Part shown: positions 16,606 to 30,308 of the stretch, one piece after another
Layout: each line of letters opens with the position of its first letter
Numbering within the stretch: the stretch's first letter is position 1
From: Rhodoluna limnophila
GTDB taxonomy: Bacteria > Actinomycetota > Actinomycetes > Actinomycetales > Microbacteriaceae
Direction of reading: 5' to 3'
Assembly: GCA_945862155.1 (NCBI GenBank)
Contig: CAMAXJ010000004.1
Span: 1-56,608 of the forward strand
Length of the DNA stretch: 56,608 nucleotides
Notes under the pieces: model-generated
What the model was told of the DNA's origin: nothing
Database searches by the model: none
Seen by the model: only the letters and a program-made list of their open reading frames with translations
Made by a program: the position numbers and the translations under genes

Positions 16606-18318
16606 ATGCGCTTTTTGCTTGCCGCACTGCTGTTTATCCTGGCTATTTCGCTACTTTTGCTCGGTTTGGCCCAGCGCACAATCTGGGCTCCCCCCGATAG
16701 CTTTTCAGTGAACCTCTCAGTTTCAGGCAATGAGCCCTACTTGGTGATTCCAGCCGAGGAGCTAGCTTTAATGCCCGGCGATCCGGTAATTGGCGGCATC
16801 GGAGACGGTGTAGTTTTTGTGGCTTATGGTCAAGAAGCTGATGTGCTGGCCTGGGTCGGTGAATCTCTTTACTCCGAAGCCGTCACCTCCGATGATGGAA
16901 CAGCCTTAGGAGTCCGCGACGTGGCTGGCAACACAGATCTTGCCAACCCCAGCGGCTCTGATCTTTGGATAAGCCAGAGCCTCGGTGAAGGATTTGCTGA
17001 ACTAGCAATTCCAGCTGGAGGCAACAACGCAGTTCTAATAGCAAGTGATGGGTTTGAGCCAGCCCCAATACGAGTTCGGGTGGCCTGGCCGATTGAAAAC
17101 TCGACGGTGGTCTCAGAAATTTTCCTTGGTGTTGGTTTCGGCTTCTTGATTGCAGCTATTTTGCTAAACATACTGGCACTTCGAAAAATGCTAATTAATC
17201 GAGGCCCAAGACGAAAAGTACCTAAAGCCCCCCAAGGGCCAAAGTATCGACCCAAAAAGTCAAATTATGATGTACCGAAGCGCGGAAGAAGATCTACTCG
17301 GTCAAAAATTGCAATAGTCCCAATTGGTATTGCTTTGACATTGGCTCTATCAGGATGTTCTGTGCCCACGGCTCCAGTTGTTTCTCCAACCCCTAGTGCA
17401 TCTGAAACTGAAACAGCTGTTGAGGCAATTCCTCCGGTTGTAAATATCACCCAAGTTAGGAATATTCTTCGTCAGATCCAGGAGGCAGTTTCGCTAGCAG
17501 ATGAGTCTGGCGATTCGAGCTTTCTCGAACCAAGAGTTGCAGGCCCTGCTTTACTGTTTAGACAAGCGCACTACCTGTTGATGACTAAATCCCCAGAGAT
17601 CCAGCCACTTCCTCCAATTTCAGGATCGGCAATTTCGATTACCCTACCTGCCAGCACAAGTAACTGGCCAAGATCTTGCATGATTGTCACCGAAGGTGAA
17701 GGCTCAGGCGAGCTGCCTCAGCTGTTGGTTTTGCAGCAGGCCTCACCGCGCGAAAGTTACAAACTTTGGTACAACATTCCGCTGCTACCGGGATCTGAGA
17801 TACCAGAGGTTGCGGCTCCAGAGATTGGCGCCATTCCAGTTGCCACAGATTCTCTCTTCTTGAAGATCTCGCCTAATCAGCTTCCAAACGCATTCGGTGA
17901 CGTTATCGACAATGGCCAAACTAGCCAGTTTTATAGCCTGTTCGATTTGACCGAAGACGAGTACTACAACCAGATCTCAACCAGCCAGAAGGACCAAATC
18001 GAAAAGCTGCGCAGAGCTGAGATAACCTTCACGCACACACTTGGGAACGAGAACATCATTTCGCTTTCAACATCTGATTCAGGCGCTTTGGTGGCTGTAA
18101 TGATGACTGACAATTACCTAATTCGTCCAACCAGAGCCAACGCCGCCGTCACGGTTTCAGGAAATGAACAACTACTTCTTGGAGCCGAAGGAAGTGCGAA
18201 GGGGGTTCGGACCGAGTATGCAGGCATGCTGTTATTTTACGTTCCAGCTGCTATTGCCGAGGGGAAGATAACTCTGCTGGGCGCTACTCAGTCACTGCTG
18301 AGCATTCGGGGTCTATAG
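16606..18318 (+). CDS. Membrane protein with internal lipoprotein-like signal
   Basis: A 570-residue protein of unknown function with three hydrophobic segments: a signal-like one at 4-22, a second at about 171-192, and a third at about 234-250 that ends LALSGC (Cys251), a textbook lipobox. A very basic linker (193-233) precedes it. The last 300 residues form an extracellular domain found in conserved actinobacterial hypothetical proteins. No ATG, GTG or TTG lies where an independent lipoprotein would start, so it reads as one chain that looks like a membrane protein fused to a lipoprotein. It ends directly before the YbbN-like gene. Confidence 0.78.
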   Translation: MRFLLAALLFILAISLLLLGLAQRTIWAPPDSFSVNLSVSGNEPYLVIPAEELALMPGDPVIGGIGDGVVFVAYGQEADVLAWVGESLYSEAVTSDDGTALGVRDVAGNTDLANPSGSDLWISQSLGEGFAELAIPAGGNNAVLIASDGFEPAPIRVRVAWPIENSTVVSEIFLGVGFGFLIAAILLNILALRKMLINRGPRRKVPKAPQGPKYRPKKSNYDVPKRGRRSTRSKIAIVPIGIALTLALSGCSVPTAPVVSPTPSASETETAVEAIPPVVNITQVRNILRQIQEAVSLADESGDSSFLEPRVAGPALLFRQAHYLLMTKSPEIQPLPPISGSAISITLPASTSNWPRSCMIVTEGEGSGELPQLLVLQQASPRESYKLWYNIPLLPGSEIPEVAAPEIGAIPVATDSLFLKISPNQLPNAFGDVIDNGQTSQFYSLFDLTEDEYYNQISTSQKDQIEKLRRAEITFTHTLGNENIISLSTSDSGALVAVMMTDNYLIRPTRANAAVTVSGNEQLLLGAEGSAKGVRTEYAGMLLFYVPAAIAEGKITLLGATQSLLSIRGL

Positions 18319-19164
18319 ATGACAATCGAATTTGGCAGCCCGAAAGCAAATTCTGAGCTAATTAACGTTCCATCTCTAGTAATGCGAGTGGACGCAGCAT
18401 CAATCAGAGACTATTTGCCGCTTTCGGCAAAAATTCCAATATTGATGATCTTTGTTCAAGCCTCGGATCCAGACTCAGACGCGCTAGAAAGATCCGTGAC
18501 TGCGTTGGTTCAAAAAACAGCCGGTGCCATGATTGCCCTGGTTGTCGATGCGGCTGCTTCTCCTGAGTTGGTGCAGGCATTTGAGCTTAACCAAATCCCA
18601 AGCGCTTACGGCTTGCTGAAGGGACAGCCAGCACCGCTGTTTGTAGGCAATCAGCCCATGGAGCAAATTCAGTTGGTAATTACAAAAGTTCTAGAAGTTG
18701 CCAAGGAAAACGGACTAAATGGAAAAGCCGTTGTCAAAGAAATTGAAAAAGAACCGGAGCTTAGCCCAACCCTGAGCGCGGCTTATGAAGCAATTGATTC
18801 TGGAGACTACGAAGGCGCGTTTGCTCTTTACGAGAAAGCTCTTTTGGAAAATCCGAACGATGCCCTTGCTGATGCTGGACTTGCGCAGGTGAAGCTGCTG
18901 CTGCGCCTACGGGGTAAAGATCTAGCACTGATTGTCGATTCCGATGCAACAACTGATGATGCAGTTCTCGAAAAAGCAGATGCCTTAATTGCAACTGGTA
19001 ATTCGGCAGCGGGATTCAATTTATTGTTGGTGCTATTTGAAAAATCAGCCAAGGACGCGCGTGAACCAATCAGGCTTCGCTTAGTTGAGATGTTCATGGT
19101 TGCCGGAAACGACAACCCTGATGTGGTGGCTGCTCGCAAGTCCCTTAGCTTGATGCTTTTCTAG
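18319..19164 (+). CDS. YbbN-like thioredoxin-fold/TPR protein
   Basis: A 281-residue cytoplasmic protein: an N-terminal thioredoxin-like fold (about 20-130) and a C-terminal set of TPR-like helices (about 150-281, e.g. YEAIDSGDYEGAFALYEKAL). The CxxC active site is absent; the matching strand reads LMIFVQASDPDSD, so it cannot act as a redox enzyme. This matches actinobacterial co-chaperone YbbN/CnoX-like proteins, which protect client proteins. It abuts the previous stop with no gap. Confidence 0.82.
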   Translation: MTIEFGSPKANSELINVPSLVMRVDAASIRDYLPLSAKIPILMIFVQASDPDSDALERSVTALVQKTAGAMIALVVDAAASPELVQAFELNQIPSAYGLLKGQPAPLFVGNQPMEQIQLVITKVLEVAKENGLNGKAVVKEIEKEPELSPTLSAAYEAIDSGDYEGAFALYEKALLENPNDALADAGLAQVKLLLRLRGKDLALIVDSDATTDDAVLEKADALIATGNSAAGFNLLLVLFEKSAKDAREPIRLRLVEMFMVAGNDNPDVVAARKSLSLMLF

Positions 19165-19180
19165 GCTCTATACGGAGCCT
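19163..19180 (+). terminator. Possible weak terminator hairpin
   Basis: AGGCTC 19163-19168 pairs perfectly with GAGCCT 19175-19180 around a 6-base loop, starting inside the stop codon of the YbbN-like gene. The following TTGTTGG is a poor T-run, so termination would be weak. Confidence 0.35.
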
Positions 19181-19261
19181 TTGTTGGCGCAGGCGCAATA
19201 GCGGCCTAAATGGCCCATAGCAGGCCTGAGTATGGCAGTTTCTGGCGTGGGTAGAAGAAAC

Positions 19262-19267
19262 TAGGCT
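19262..19267 (+). promoter_or_regulatory. Candidate -10 element, leaderless start of the cysteine desulfurase gene
   Basis: TAGGCT ends 7 bases before the ATG at 19275, and no Shine-Dalgarno sequence is present. This spacing puts transcription start at or next to the start codon. Confidence 0.45.
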
Positions 19268-19274
19268 TAAAGAC

Positions 19275-20443
19275 ATGCCCGTTTACTTGGATCACGCTGC
19301 CACTTCGCCGATTCGGCCGAGCGTCTTGATTCACTACTCCAAGGCCCTGGAACAAGTTGGAAATCCAGCATCGGTTCATTCTTTCGGACAGAGCTCAAGA
19401 CAAATGCTGGAAGAAGCCAGAGAGCTCATTGCCGCAAGTGTCGGCTGTGACCGCAATGAGGTTATCTTCACCTCCGGCGGAACTGAATCTGACAATCTTG
19501 CCGTCAAGGGTCTTTATTGGCAACGGCACGCACAAGATCGAAACCGAACCTTGATTGTCACATCCAGTGCTGAGCATGCCGCCGTCCTTGACGCCGTGAA
19601 TTGGTTAGTTACCGAGCAAGGCGCTGAGGCACATTTTGTTTCGATGAACGAAGACGGGGTCCTTGATTTGGCCGAGCTGTCTGAAGTTTTGGAAAAACGA
19701 TCAGATCAGATTGCACTGGTTTCATTGATGTGGGCGAACAACGAAATTGGTGTGGTTCACCCAATTCAAAAAATCACTGAGCTAACTAGAGCATTTGCAA
19801 TACCCATTCACTCCGACGCTATCGCGGCCCTTGGCTACATTCCGGTGAACTTTGCAGCCTCTGGTTTATCTGCGATGACTATCACAGGCCACAAGCTGGG
19901 TTCACCAGTTGGAGTCGGAGCTTTGATTCTTGCAAGGTCCGAAAAACTTACGCCTGTTATACACGGCGGCGGCCAGGAAAGAAACTTACGTTCCGGCACA
20001 CCGGACGCTGCAGCCGCCTCCGCGATGGCACTTGCAATCAAAGAAGCTGTGGGCGAGCAGGCTCACCTTCAAGGCCTGCACTCGAGGCTTTCGGCGAGAT
20101 TAGTTTCCGGTGTGCGGCAAGTGGCACCCGAGGTTAAGTTCTCTTCTGAGAACGCTCCCAGGCTTTCAAATAATGTTCACTTTAGATTCCCGGGCTGTCT
20201 TGGAGATAGCTTGCTTTATCTGATGGATGTCAATGGAGTTTCAATCTCAACCGGCTCGGCTTGCTCTGCCGGTGTCAGCAGTCCCTCTCACGTGGTGCTA
20301 TCTCTTGGAGCCAATTCTGACGAGGCGATGGGCACAATGAGAATCACCTTTGGCCACAATTCCACTGAGGCCGATGTTGACGCATTCCTGGAAGCGTTCC
20401 CAAAAGCCTACGAAGGCGCCAAAAAGGCAGGGTTGACTAGGCG

Positions 20444-20447
<4 letters not shown>
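19275..20447 (+). CDS. Cysteine desulfurase (NifS/IscS family)
   Basis: PLP enzyme that takes sulfur from L-cysteine as a protein-bound persulfide. The PLP Lys lies in TITGHKLGSPVG, and the catalytic Cys loop is STGSACSAGVSSPSHVV, the short-loop NifS/IscS type. MYLDHAATSP-like PVYLDHAATSPIR opens the chain; 390 residues. Its 4-base overlap with mnmA strongly suggests that it supplies sulfur for tRNA 2-thiouridine, although it may also serve Fe-S cluster assembly. Confidence 0.94.
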
Positions 20448-24806
<4,359 letters not shown>

Positions 24807-24902
24807 GGGTCTTAACCTTTTTGTAGGGGATTAGGGGTTTACTACCTAGATAACTACTTTAGTGGGGTATTTTGCCCCAAAATCAACCAAATCCTTTATT
24901 GC

Positions 24903-24908
24903 TAGACT
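24903..24908 (+). promoter_or_regulatory. Candidate -10 element for gatCAB
   Basis: TAGACT sits in the 159-base divergent gap between the DivIVA-like gene and gatC. Transcription from it would leave a leader of about 50 bases containing the GAAGG ribosome site at 24956-24960. No good -35 is visible. Confidence 0.35.
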
Positions 24909-24965
24909 GGGCCAGCTGGGGTCAAAACCCCTCCAATTCAGAGTTTCCAAAAACCGAAGGTTTCC

Positions 24966-25262
24966 ATGTCTGAGATCACCCCTGAGCTAGTCAGGCACCT
25001 AGCTGCCCTTGCCCGCATTGAGGTAAGTGAGGCTGAGGTGGCCCAATTTGCCAGCCAGCTGGCATTGATCGTGGAATCGGTTGCCACTGTAAAGGCCGCC
25101 GTGAGCGATGAAATTTTCGCCACCAGCCACCCAATTCCTATGGCCAATGTTTTCCGTGAAGATGTTGTCAAGCCCTCGTTGACTCAGGCCCAGGCTCTCT
25201 CCGGGGCCGCTGACAGCGAATCTGGTCGCTTCAAGGTCTCAGCCATCTTGGATGAGGACTAG
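24966..25262 (+). CDS. gatC: Asp/Glu-tRNA amidotransferase subunit C
   Basis: Small subunit of the amidotransferase that turns Glu-tRNA(Gln) and/or Asp-tRNA(Asn) into the cognate amide. The 98-residue protein shows [21 protein letters not shown] and the C-terminal [12 protein letters not shown], both typical. It wraps GatA and GatB together. ATG 24966 follows GAAGG. It is the first gene of gatCAB. Confidence 0.95.
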   Translation: MSEITPELVRHLAALARIEVSEAEVAQFASQLALIVESVATVKAAVSDEIFATSHPIPMANVFREDVVKPSLTQAQALSGAADSESGRFKVSAILDED

Positions 25263-25269
25263 AGAAAAA

Positions 25270-26769
25270 ATGTCAGTTCTAAATAAGTCCGCCCATGAGC
25301 TAGCTTCCATGCTGGTATCCAAGGAAATATCCTCGGTAGAGCTAACCCGTGCCCAGCTGGACAACATCGACAAGCTAAACCCGAGGCTCAACAGCTACCT
25401 AACTGTCACTCACGAACTAGCCCTTACCCAAGCTCGCCAAGTTGACGAGCTTCGTGCCAAGGGCGAAAAGCTTTCGGCGCTCGCGGGTGTCCCAATTGCG
25501 GTTAAGGACAACCTGACCACAATCGGCATTGAAACAACCGCGGGATCAAAGATCCTTCAGGGTTGGGTACCTCCCTATAACGCCACGGTTGTCGAAAAGA
25601 TTCTTTCCCACCGCATGCCAATTCTTGGAAAGACCAACCTGGATGAGTTTGCTATGGGTTCTTCCACAGAGAACTCGGCATACGGTCCATCGCTAAACCC
25701 ATGGGATTTAGCTCGCACCCCCGGAGGCTCCGGAGGAGGATCATCCTCCGCTGTTGCCTCCATGCAGGCACCACTGGCTTTGGGTTCTGACACCGGAGGA
25801 TCTATCCGTTTTCCAGCAGCGGTCACCGGAACTGTTGGGGTCAAGCCAACCTATGGAGCGGTTTCTAGATACGGCCTTATTGCCCTTGGTTCATCACTGG
25901 ATCAAATTGGCCCTGTCACCAGAAACGTCTTGGACGCAGCAATGCTGCACGATGTAATTGCCGGGCACGACGACATGGATGCAACCTCTCTTGCAGAATC
26001 CCTTGGCTCAATGACAGAAGCGGCCAAGAACGATTCGGTCAAAGGTCTCAAGGTCGGAATCATCAAGGAGCTAACCGGCGAAGGCTTTCAGGCTGGGGTA
26101 TCTGAGCGGTTCCAGGAAGCCCTTGAGCTTCTTGTTGCAGCCGGGGCTGAAATCGTTGAGGTTTCTTGCCCGAGTTTTCAATACGCAATCGCTGCCTACT
26201 ACTTGATCCAGCCAGCTGAAGCTTCTTCAAACCTGGCCCGCTTCGACTCGGTTCGCTTTGGATTACGTGTCATGCCAGAAGGTGCCGCGACCGTTGAAAA
26301 GGTAATGGCTGCAACCCGCGAGGCAGGTTTTGGTGCAGAAGTTAAGCGAAGAATCATCTTGGGTACCTACGCACTTTCTTCTGGCTACTACGACGCTTAT
26401 TACGGAAGCGCTCAAAAGGTAAGAACTCTAATTCAGGCAGATCTTGCCAAGGCATTTGAAAAAGCCGACGTGTTAGTTTCGCCAACTGCGCCAACCACAG
26501 CTTTCCTTTTGGGAGAGAAGCAAGAAGATCCGCTGGCTATGTATCTAAACGACATCGCAACAATTCCAGCCAACTTAGCCGGAATTCCAGGAATGAGTCT
26601 TCCGGTCGGTCTTGCAAGTGAGGACAACCTTCCAGTTGGAGCTCAGTTCTTAGCTCCAGCCAGACAAGATGCACGACTCTATAAAGTTGGAGCAGTTCTT
26701 GAAAAACTTCTCGAAAACAAGTGGTCAAAGTCCATGTTGGATTTCGCACCGAAGCTTGAGGTGAACTAA
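25270..26769 (+). CDS. gatA: Asp/Glu-tRNA amidotransferase subunit A
   Basis: Amidase subunit that frees ammonia from glutamine. The Ser-cisSer-Lys triad is visible: Lys in IAVKDNLTT, Ser in [15 protein letters not shown], and Ser in [11 protein letters not shown]. Length is 499. I use ATG 25270 ([11 protein letters not shown]); an in-frame ATG at 25252 would overlap gatC but has no ribosome site. The stop shares one base with the gatB start. Confidence 0.96.
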   Translation: MSVLNKSAHELASMLVSKEISSVELTRAQLDNIDKLNPRLNSYLTVTHELALTQARQVDELRAKGEKLSALAGVPIAVKDNLTTIGIETTAGSKILQGWVPPYNATVVEKILSHRMPILGKTNLDEFAMGSSTENSAYGPSLNPWDLARTPGGSGGGSSSAVASMQAPLALGSDTGGSIRFPAAVTGTVGVKPTYGAVSRYGLIALGSSLDQIGPVTRNVLDAAMLHDVIAGHDDMDATSLAESLGSMTEAAKNDSVKGLKVGIIKELTGEGFQAGVSERFQEALELLVAAGAEIVEVSCPSFQYAIAAYYLIQPAEASSNLARFDSVRFGLRVMPEGAATVEKVMAATREAGFGAEVKRRIILGTYALSSGYYDAYYGSAQKVRTLIQADLAKAFEKADVLVSPTAPTTAFLLGEKQEDPLAMYLNDIATIPANLAGIPGMSLPVGLASEDNLPVGAQFLAPARQDARLYKVGAVLEKLLENKWSKSMLDFAPKLEVN

Positions 26770-28274
26770 TGGCTAAAGATCAGCTAATGGATTACCAGAA
26801 GGCACTCGATGCTTACGAGGTGGTAATCGGTCTCGAAGTTCACGTCGAACTAAACACCAACACCAAGATGTTTTGCGGTTGTGCAAACGTGTTCGGTGAT
26901 GAGCCAAACACCAACGTTTGCCCAAACTGCCTAGGTTTTCCTGGAGCAATGCCAGCGGTAAACGGCAAAGCTATTGAGAATTCAATCAAGATCGGACTAG
27001 CCCTGGATTGCCAAATTGCCGCAACCGGTCGCTTCGCCAGGAAGAACTACTTCTATCCGGATCTGGCCAAGAATTTCCAGACCTCCCAGTACGACGAGCC
27101 AATTGCTTTCGAGGGCACCATCGACATCGAGGTTCCATCGGGCAAAGTCTTCACAGTTGCCATTGAGAGAGCCCACATGGAAGAAGATGCCGGCAAGCTA
27201 ACTCACGTGGGCGGCTCAACTGGCCGCATCCAAGGGGCGGAATTCTCTCTCGTTGACTTCAACCGCGCCGGAGTTCCGCTTGTTGAAATTGTAACCAAGC
27301 CAATTTATGGCGCGGGCGATGAAGCCCCTGAATTAGCAGCGGCCTACGTTCGATCAATTCGCGAGATTGTCAAAAATCTTGGAGTTTCTGACGCTCGTAT
27401 GGAGCGCGGCAACGTGCGCTGTGATGCCAACGTTTCTATTCGCCCGAAGGGTCAAGAAAAACTCGGCACTCGCACCGAGACCAAAAACGTGAACTCACTT
27501 CGCAGCATCGAGCGCGCGGTCAAATACGAGATTCAGCGCCAAGCACACTTGCTATCCCAGGGCACTGCAATTATTCAAGAAACTCGTCACTGGCACGAAG
27601 ACCGTGGGGCAACTTCTTCGGGTCGACCAAAATCTGACGCTGATGACTACCGCTACTTCCCTGAGCCAGACCTTGTCCCAATCCAGCCTTCGAAGGAGTG
27701 GATTGAGCAGCTACGTGCAACACTTCCTGAGAAGCCTGCGATTAGACGAAAGCGACTTCAAGAGCTTTGGGTCTTTAGCGATCTAGAATTTCGCGATGTA
27801 GTTAATTCAGATTTGCTAGATGAAATCGACGACACTGTGAAGGCTGGAGCAAAGCCCCAGGCTGCTAGAAAGTGGTGGACCGGAGAACTTGCTCGAATTG
27901 CAAACAGCGAAGATAAAGACATTGCAGAACTTTCTATAACACCAACACAGGTCGCTCAGATCGCAGCCTTAGTTGAGAGTGGAAAACTCACCGACCGCCT
28001 AGCTCGTGAAGTTCTCACCTGTGTACTGGCCGGTGAGGGAAATCCTGAAGAGATTGTTGCTAAGAGAGGACTGGAAGTTGTTTCCGATGACGGTGCACTT
28101 CTTGCCGCTATCGACCAAGTACTCTCCGAACAGCCGGACGTACTTGAAAAAATCCGTGAAGGAAAACTTCAGGCAGCCGGCGCTGTCATTGGCGCCGTGA
28201 TGAAGGCTATGGCTGGTTCAGCCGATGCTGCCAGGGTCCGAGAGCTGGTAATCCAGCGGGCAAACGAGCTCTAA
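26769..28274 (+). CDS. gatB: Asp/Glu-tRNA amidotransferase subunit B
   Basis: Binds the misacylated tRNA, activates the carboxylate with ATP and amidates it. Visible: VVIGLEVHVELNT, the zinc-binding CGCANVF and NVCPNCLGFPG, RKNYFYPDLAKNFQ, MERGNVRCDANVSIR and a C-terminal YqeY-like tail domain (about 360-501). Length is 501. Its start overlaps gatA by one base. Having gatCAB implies that at least one of GlnRS or AsnRS is missing in this genome (inference). Confidence 0.97.
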   Translation: MAKDQLMDYQKALDAYEVVIGLEVHVELNTNTKMFCGCANVFGDEPNTNVCPNCLGFPGAMPAVNGKAIENSIKIGLALDCQIAATGRFARKNYFYPDLAKNFQTSQYDEPIAFEGTIDIEVPSGKVFTVAIERAHMEEDAGKLTHVGGSTGRIQGAEFSLVDFNRAGVPLVEIVTKPIYGAGDEAPELAAAYVRSIREIVKNLGVSDARMERGNVRCDANVSIRPKGQEKLGTRTETKNVNSLRSIERAVKYEIQRQAHLLSQGTAIIQETRHWHEDRGATSSGRPKSDADDYRYFPEPDLVPIQPSKEWIEQLRATLPEKPAIRRKRLQELWVFSDLEFRDVVNSDLLDEIDDTVKAGAKPQAARKWWTGELARIANSEDKDIAELSITPTQVAQIAALVESGKLTDRLAREVLTCVLAGEGNPEEIVAKRGLEVVSDDGALLAAIDQVLSEQPDVLEKIREGKLQAAGAVIGAVMKAMAGSADAARVRELVIQRANEL

Positions 28275-28302
28275 ATCCCTCAAAATGCGGCTATTTCCGC
28301 AG

Positions 28303-28323
28303 GTGTATAACCCTGTGGATAAC
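28303..28323. promoter_or_regulatory. Pair of DnaA-box-like 9-mers
   Basis: GTGTATAAC (28303-28311) and GTGGATAAC (28315-28323) differ at one base and begin 12 bases apart. On the minus strand the second reads TTATCCACA, the consensus DnaA box. They lie in the 99-base gap between convergent gatB and psuK, where no gene promoter is expected. Confidence 0.35.
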
Positions 28324-28373
28324 TTGAAGGTTTCCCTGAAGGTTAGGGCTTTTGTCTGGGGAAAACTCTCAAC

Positions 28374-29243
28374 CTAGACTCCAGAGTTGAAGGAAGGCCT
28401 AGCTCCCACCAGCGAAACCGCCTTAGAACCGGCCTCTACGCCCGATTTCAGGGCCTTTTGGACCAGTTCAGGCCTAAGGTCCTGGAAGTGCTCACCCGCG
28501 ACCAAGGAAGCTAAGAACCCAGCGCAGAACGCATCGCCGGCTCCAGTGGGGTCAATAGATTCAGTTTCAAGGCCAGCAACTTCAACGCTCTGGCCGTTGG
28601 CCCAGTGAGCCGCAGCACCGGTTTGACCTTTGGTCACAACGTTCAAAGCTACGACTCCAGCTAGCCCAAGTAGCTGATCTTCTTCGAGGTTTGGAAAAAT
28701 CAGATCGGCCTCAGAAATCAGCTTGTTGAATAGCTCCACCCCGTGGTCTTCAATGAATCCGTAGGAACCTGGGTCAATTGCCAAAAGTGCGCCTGCTCGC
28801 CTAACTCTGGCAGCAAAGTCCTTGATCTCGTCAAGCCCTCTTCCCAGAAGTGAATAACCCGAGAGATAAACCGCTGCGAATCCCGTTGGATCAATTGCCC
28901 GCAGGTTCAGATCCAAGTTTGCTCCACGGTCGGTAAGCATTGAACGCGAATCTCCCTGGACCAGAACAACCAGTGATCCGGTCGGCTTCGCACTTGATTG
29001 AAGCGCTGCCTCAATTCCGATTTGGTCAAGCTCAGCATCCAGTTTTCTAACATCCGTTAAGCTCACGCAACCAACGAACCTTGTTTGAACTCCATAAAAG
29101 GCAAGCCAAGATGCAACGTTGGCAGCTTGGCCGCCCATCGATTTATGGATTGCAGATTTGGTATCTGTGTTGGGGTGTATTTCTGATTCTGGAATAACGA
29201 TGACATCTTCGATGACATCTCCAATTACCAGAATCTTGGTCAC
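28374..29243 (-). CDS. psuK: Pseudouridine kinase (PfkB family)
   Basis: Carbohydrate kinase of the PfkB fold, 289 residues. Landmarks: N-terminal ILVIGDVIEDVIV, SMGGQAANVASWLA and the catalytic DPTGAGDAFCAGFLA with its general-base Asp near residue 240. Linkage to psuG, with a 4-base GTGA overlap, indicates that it phosphorylates pseudouridine to the 5'-phosphate that PsuG cleaves. I choose GTG 29243 (MTKILVIGD); an upstream ATG at 29258 would overlap more. Confidence 0.88.
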   Translation of the reverse strand: MTKILVIGDVIEDVIVIPESEIHPNTDTKSAIHKSMGGQAANVASWLAFYGVQTRFVGCVSLTDVRKLDAELDQIGIEAALQSSAKPTGSLVVLVQGDSRSMLTDRGANLDLNLRAIDPTGFAAVYLSGYSLLGRGLDEIKDFAARVRRAGALLAIDPGSYGFIEDHGVELFNKLISEADLIFPNLEEDQLLGLAGVVALNVVTKGQTGAAAHWANGQSVEVAGLETESIDPTGAGDAFCAGFLASLVAGEHFQDLRPELVQKALKSGVEAGSKAVSLVGARPSFNSGV

Positions 29244-30148
29244 TTGATTTCCGCCCAAGCCTTAGCAATATCCGCAGCAACCGAAACATTGTTGCGAGCA
29301 AGATCAAGATTTACTTCCAGCGATCTGCCTTTGGACTCTTCAACAATAAATCCAAGCAGGAATGGGGTGACAGCTTTGCCGGTGACACCGGCTTTCTTAG
29401 CCGCTTCAAAAGCAATTGCTAGTACGCGATCGTGCTCTTTTGGATCCCATTGCTTCTCGACTGGGATTGGGTTTGCAACAACCATGCCTTGGCCGTGACC
29501 AAGCTCATCCTGGGCCTTCATAGCCCTGGCCACTGCTTCAGCAGAATCCAAAGACCAGTCGAGGGTATATCCCGAGCGGGTTAGCCAAAAAGCTGGAAAC
29601 TCATTTGTCTTGTACCCGATTACTGGAACGCTCAAGGTCTCAAGTCGCTCAAGAGTTGCCGGAATATCTAGAACCGATTTCACTCCGGCGGAAACTACCG
29701 TTATTGGGGTCACCGCAAGGGTAGAAAGGTCAGCAGATTCATCAAATGTTTCGATTGCGCCGCGGTGCACTCCGCCGAGTCCGCCTGTTGCAAAGACTCT
29801 GATTCCAGCAAGTGAGGCCAAGTGGGCGGTGGCAGCAACGGTGGTTGCCCCCGACTCTTTCCTGGCGGCGAGAATTGGGATGTCTCGAACGCTAGCTTTA
29901 GCAAGGTCTTCATTGGCAATTCGATTTATGCCATCTTCATCGAGCCCAATTCTTGGCACACCATCGAGAATTGCAATTGTTGCTGGGATAACTCCTTTGG
30001 CGCGAAGTATTTGCTCAAATTCTTTTGCGGCTTCAAAGTTTCTAGGTCTTGGAAGCCCGTGCGAAATTATAGTGCTCTCGAGGGCAACAACGGGCTTGCC
30101 GGTTGCGATAGCTTCGGCTACCTCCGGGGAGGTGATAAAGGAACTCAT
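29240..30148 (-). CDS. psuG: Pseudouridine-5'-phosphate glycosidase
   Basis: Cleaves the C-C glycosidic bond of pseudouridine 5'-phosphate to uracil and ribose 5-phosphate. Typical blocks: VALESTIISHGLPRPRN (catalytic Glu), ESGATTVAATAHLA, VFATGGLGGVHRGA, VSAGVKSVLDIPATLE (active-site Lys) and EFPAFWLTRSG. Length is 302 from ATG 30148. Frame extension upstream would run into tRNA-His. A candidate -10, TACCCT, ends 6 bases before the start. The pair allows salvage of pseudouridine from RNA turnover, matching the nearby orn gene. Confidence 0.95.
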   Translation of the reverse strand: MSSFITSPEVAEAIATGKPVVALESTIISHGLPRPRNFEAAKEFEQILRAKGVIPATIAILDGVPRIGLDEDGINRIANEDLAKASVRDIPILAARKESGATTVAATAHLASLAGIRVFATGGLGGVHRGAIETFDESADLSTLAVTPITVVSAGVKSVLDIPATLERLETLSVPVIGYKTNEFPAFWLTRSGYTLDWSLDSAEAVARAMKAQDELGHGQGMVVANPIPVEKQWDPKEHDRVLAIAFEAAKKAGVTGKAVTPFLLGFIVEESKGRSLEVNLDLARNNVSVAADIAKAWAEIK

Positions 30149-30154
30149 TAGATA

Positions 30155-30160
30155 AGGGTA
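30155..30160 (-). promoter_or_regulatory. Candidate -10 element, leaderless psuG
   Basis: On the minus strand TACCCT ends exactly 6 bases before the psuG ATG at 30148-30146, and no Shine-Dalgarno sequence lies between. Confidence 0.4.
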
Positions 30161-30193
30161 GCTAGTTTGGGAAGGGGTGTTTGATTCTCTAAT

Positions 30194-30270
30194 TGGGGTG
30201 AGTAACGGGACTTGAACCCGCGACTTCCTGGACCACAACCAGGCGCTCTACCAGCTGAGCTATACCCACC
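30194..30270 (-). tRNA. tRNA-His (GUG)
   Basis: A complete cloverleaf of 77 bases read on the minus strand. It has the extra G at -1 that marks tRNA-His, opposite C73; acceptor GTGGGTA pairs with TACTCAC. The anticodon loop TTGTGGT gives anticodon GTG. The T-arm is GCGGG-TTCAAGT-CCCGT. CCA is encoded (30194-30196). It lies between orn and psuG. Confidence 0.97.
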
Positions 30271-30275
30271 ATGTC

Positions 30276-30296
30276 TTGAAGCCTTATCGGCTTCAA
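30276..30296. other. Hairpin between orn and tRNA-His
   Basis: TTGAAGCC (30276-30283) pairs perfectly with GGCTTCAA (30289-30296) around TTATC. A TTTTT run lies 4 bases beyond on the plus strand. As a terminator it would act on plus-strand RNA, while both neighbours are on minus, so it may instead be a processing or antisense-limiting structure. Confidence 0.5.
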
Positions 30297-30308
30297 AGCC
30301 TTTTTATT

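Noticed and set aside
29610-30155. Long plus-strand frame of 181 codons antisense to psuG
   Set aside because: The psuG protein on the opposite strand is unmistakable, and the antisense product is not like any family.
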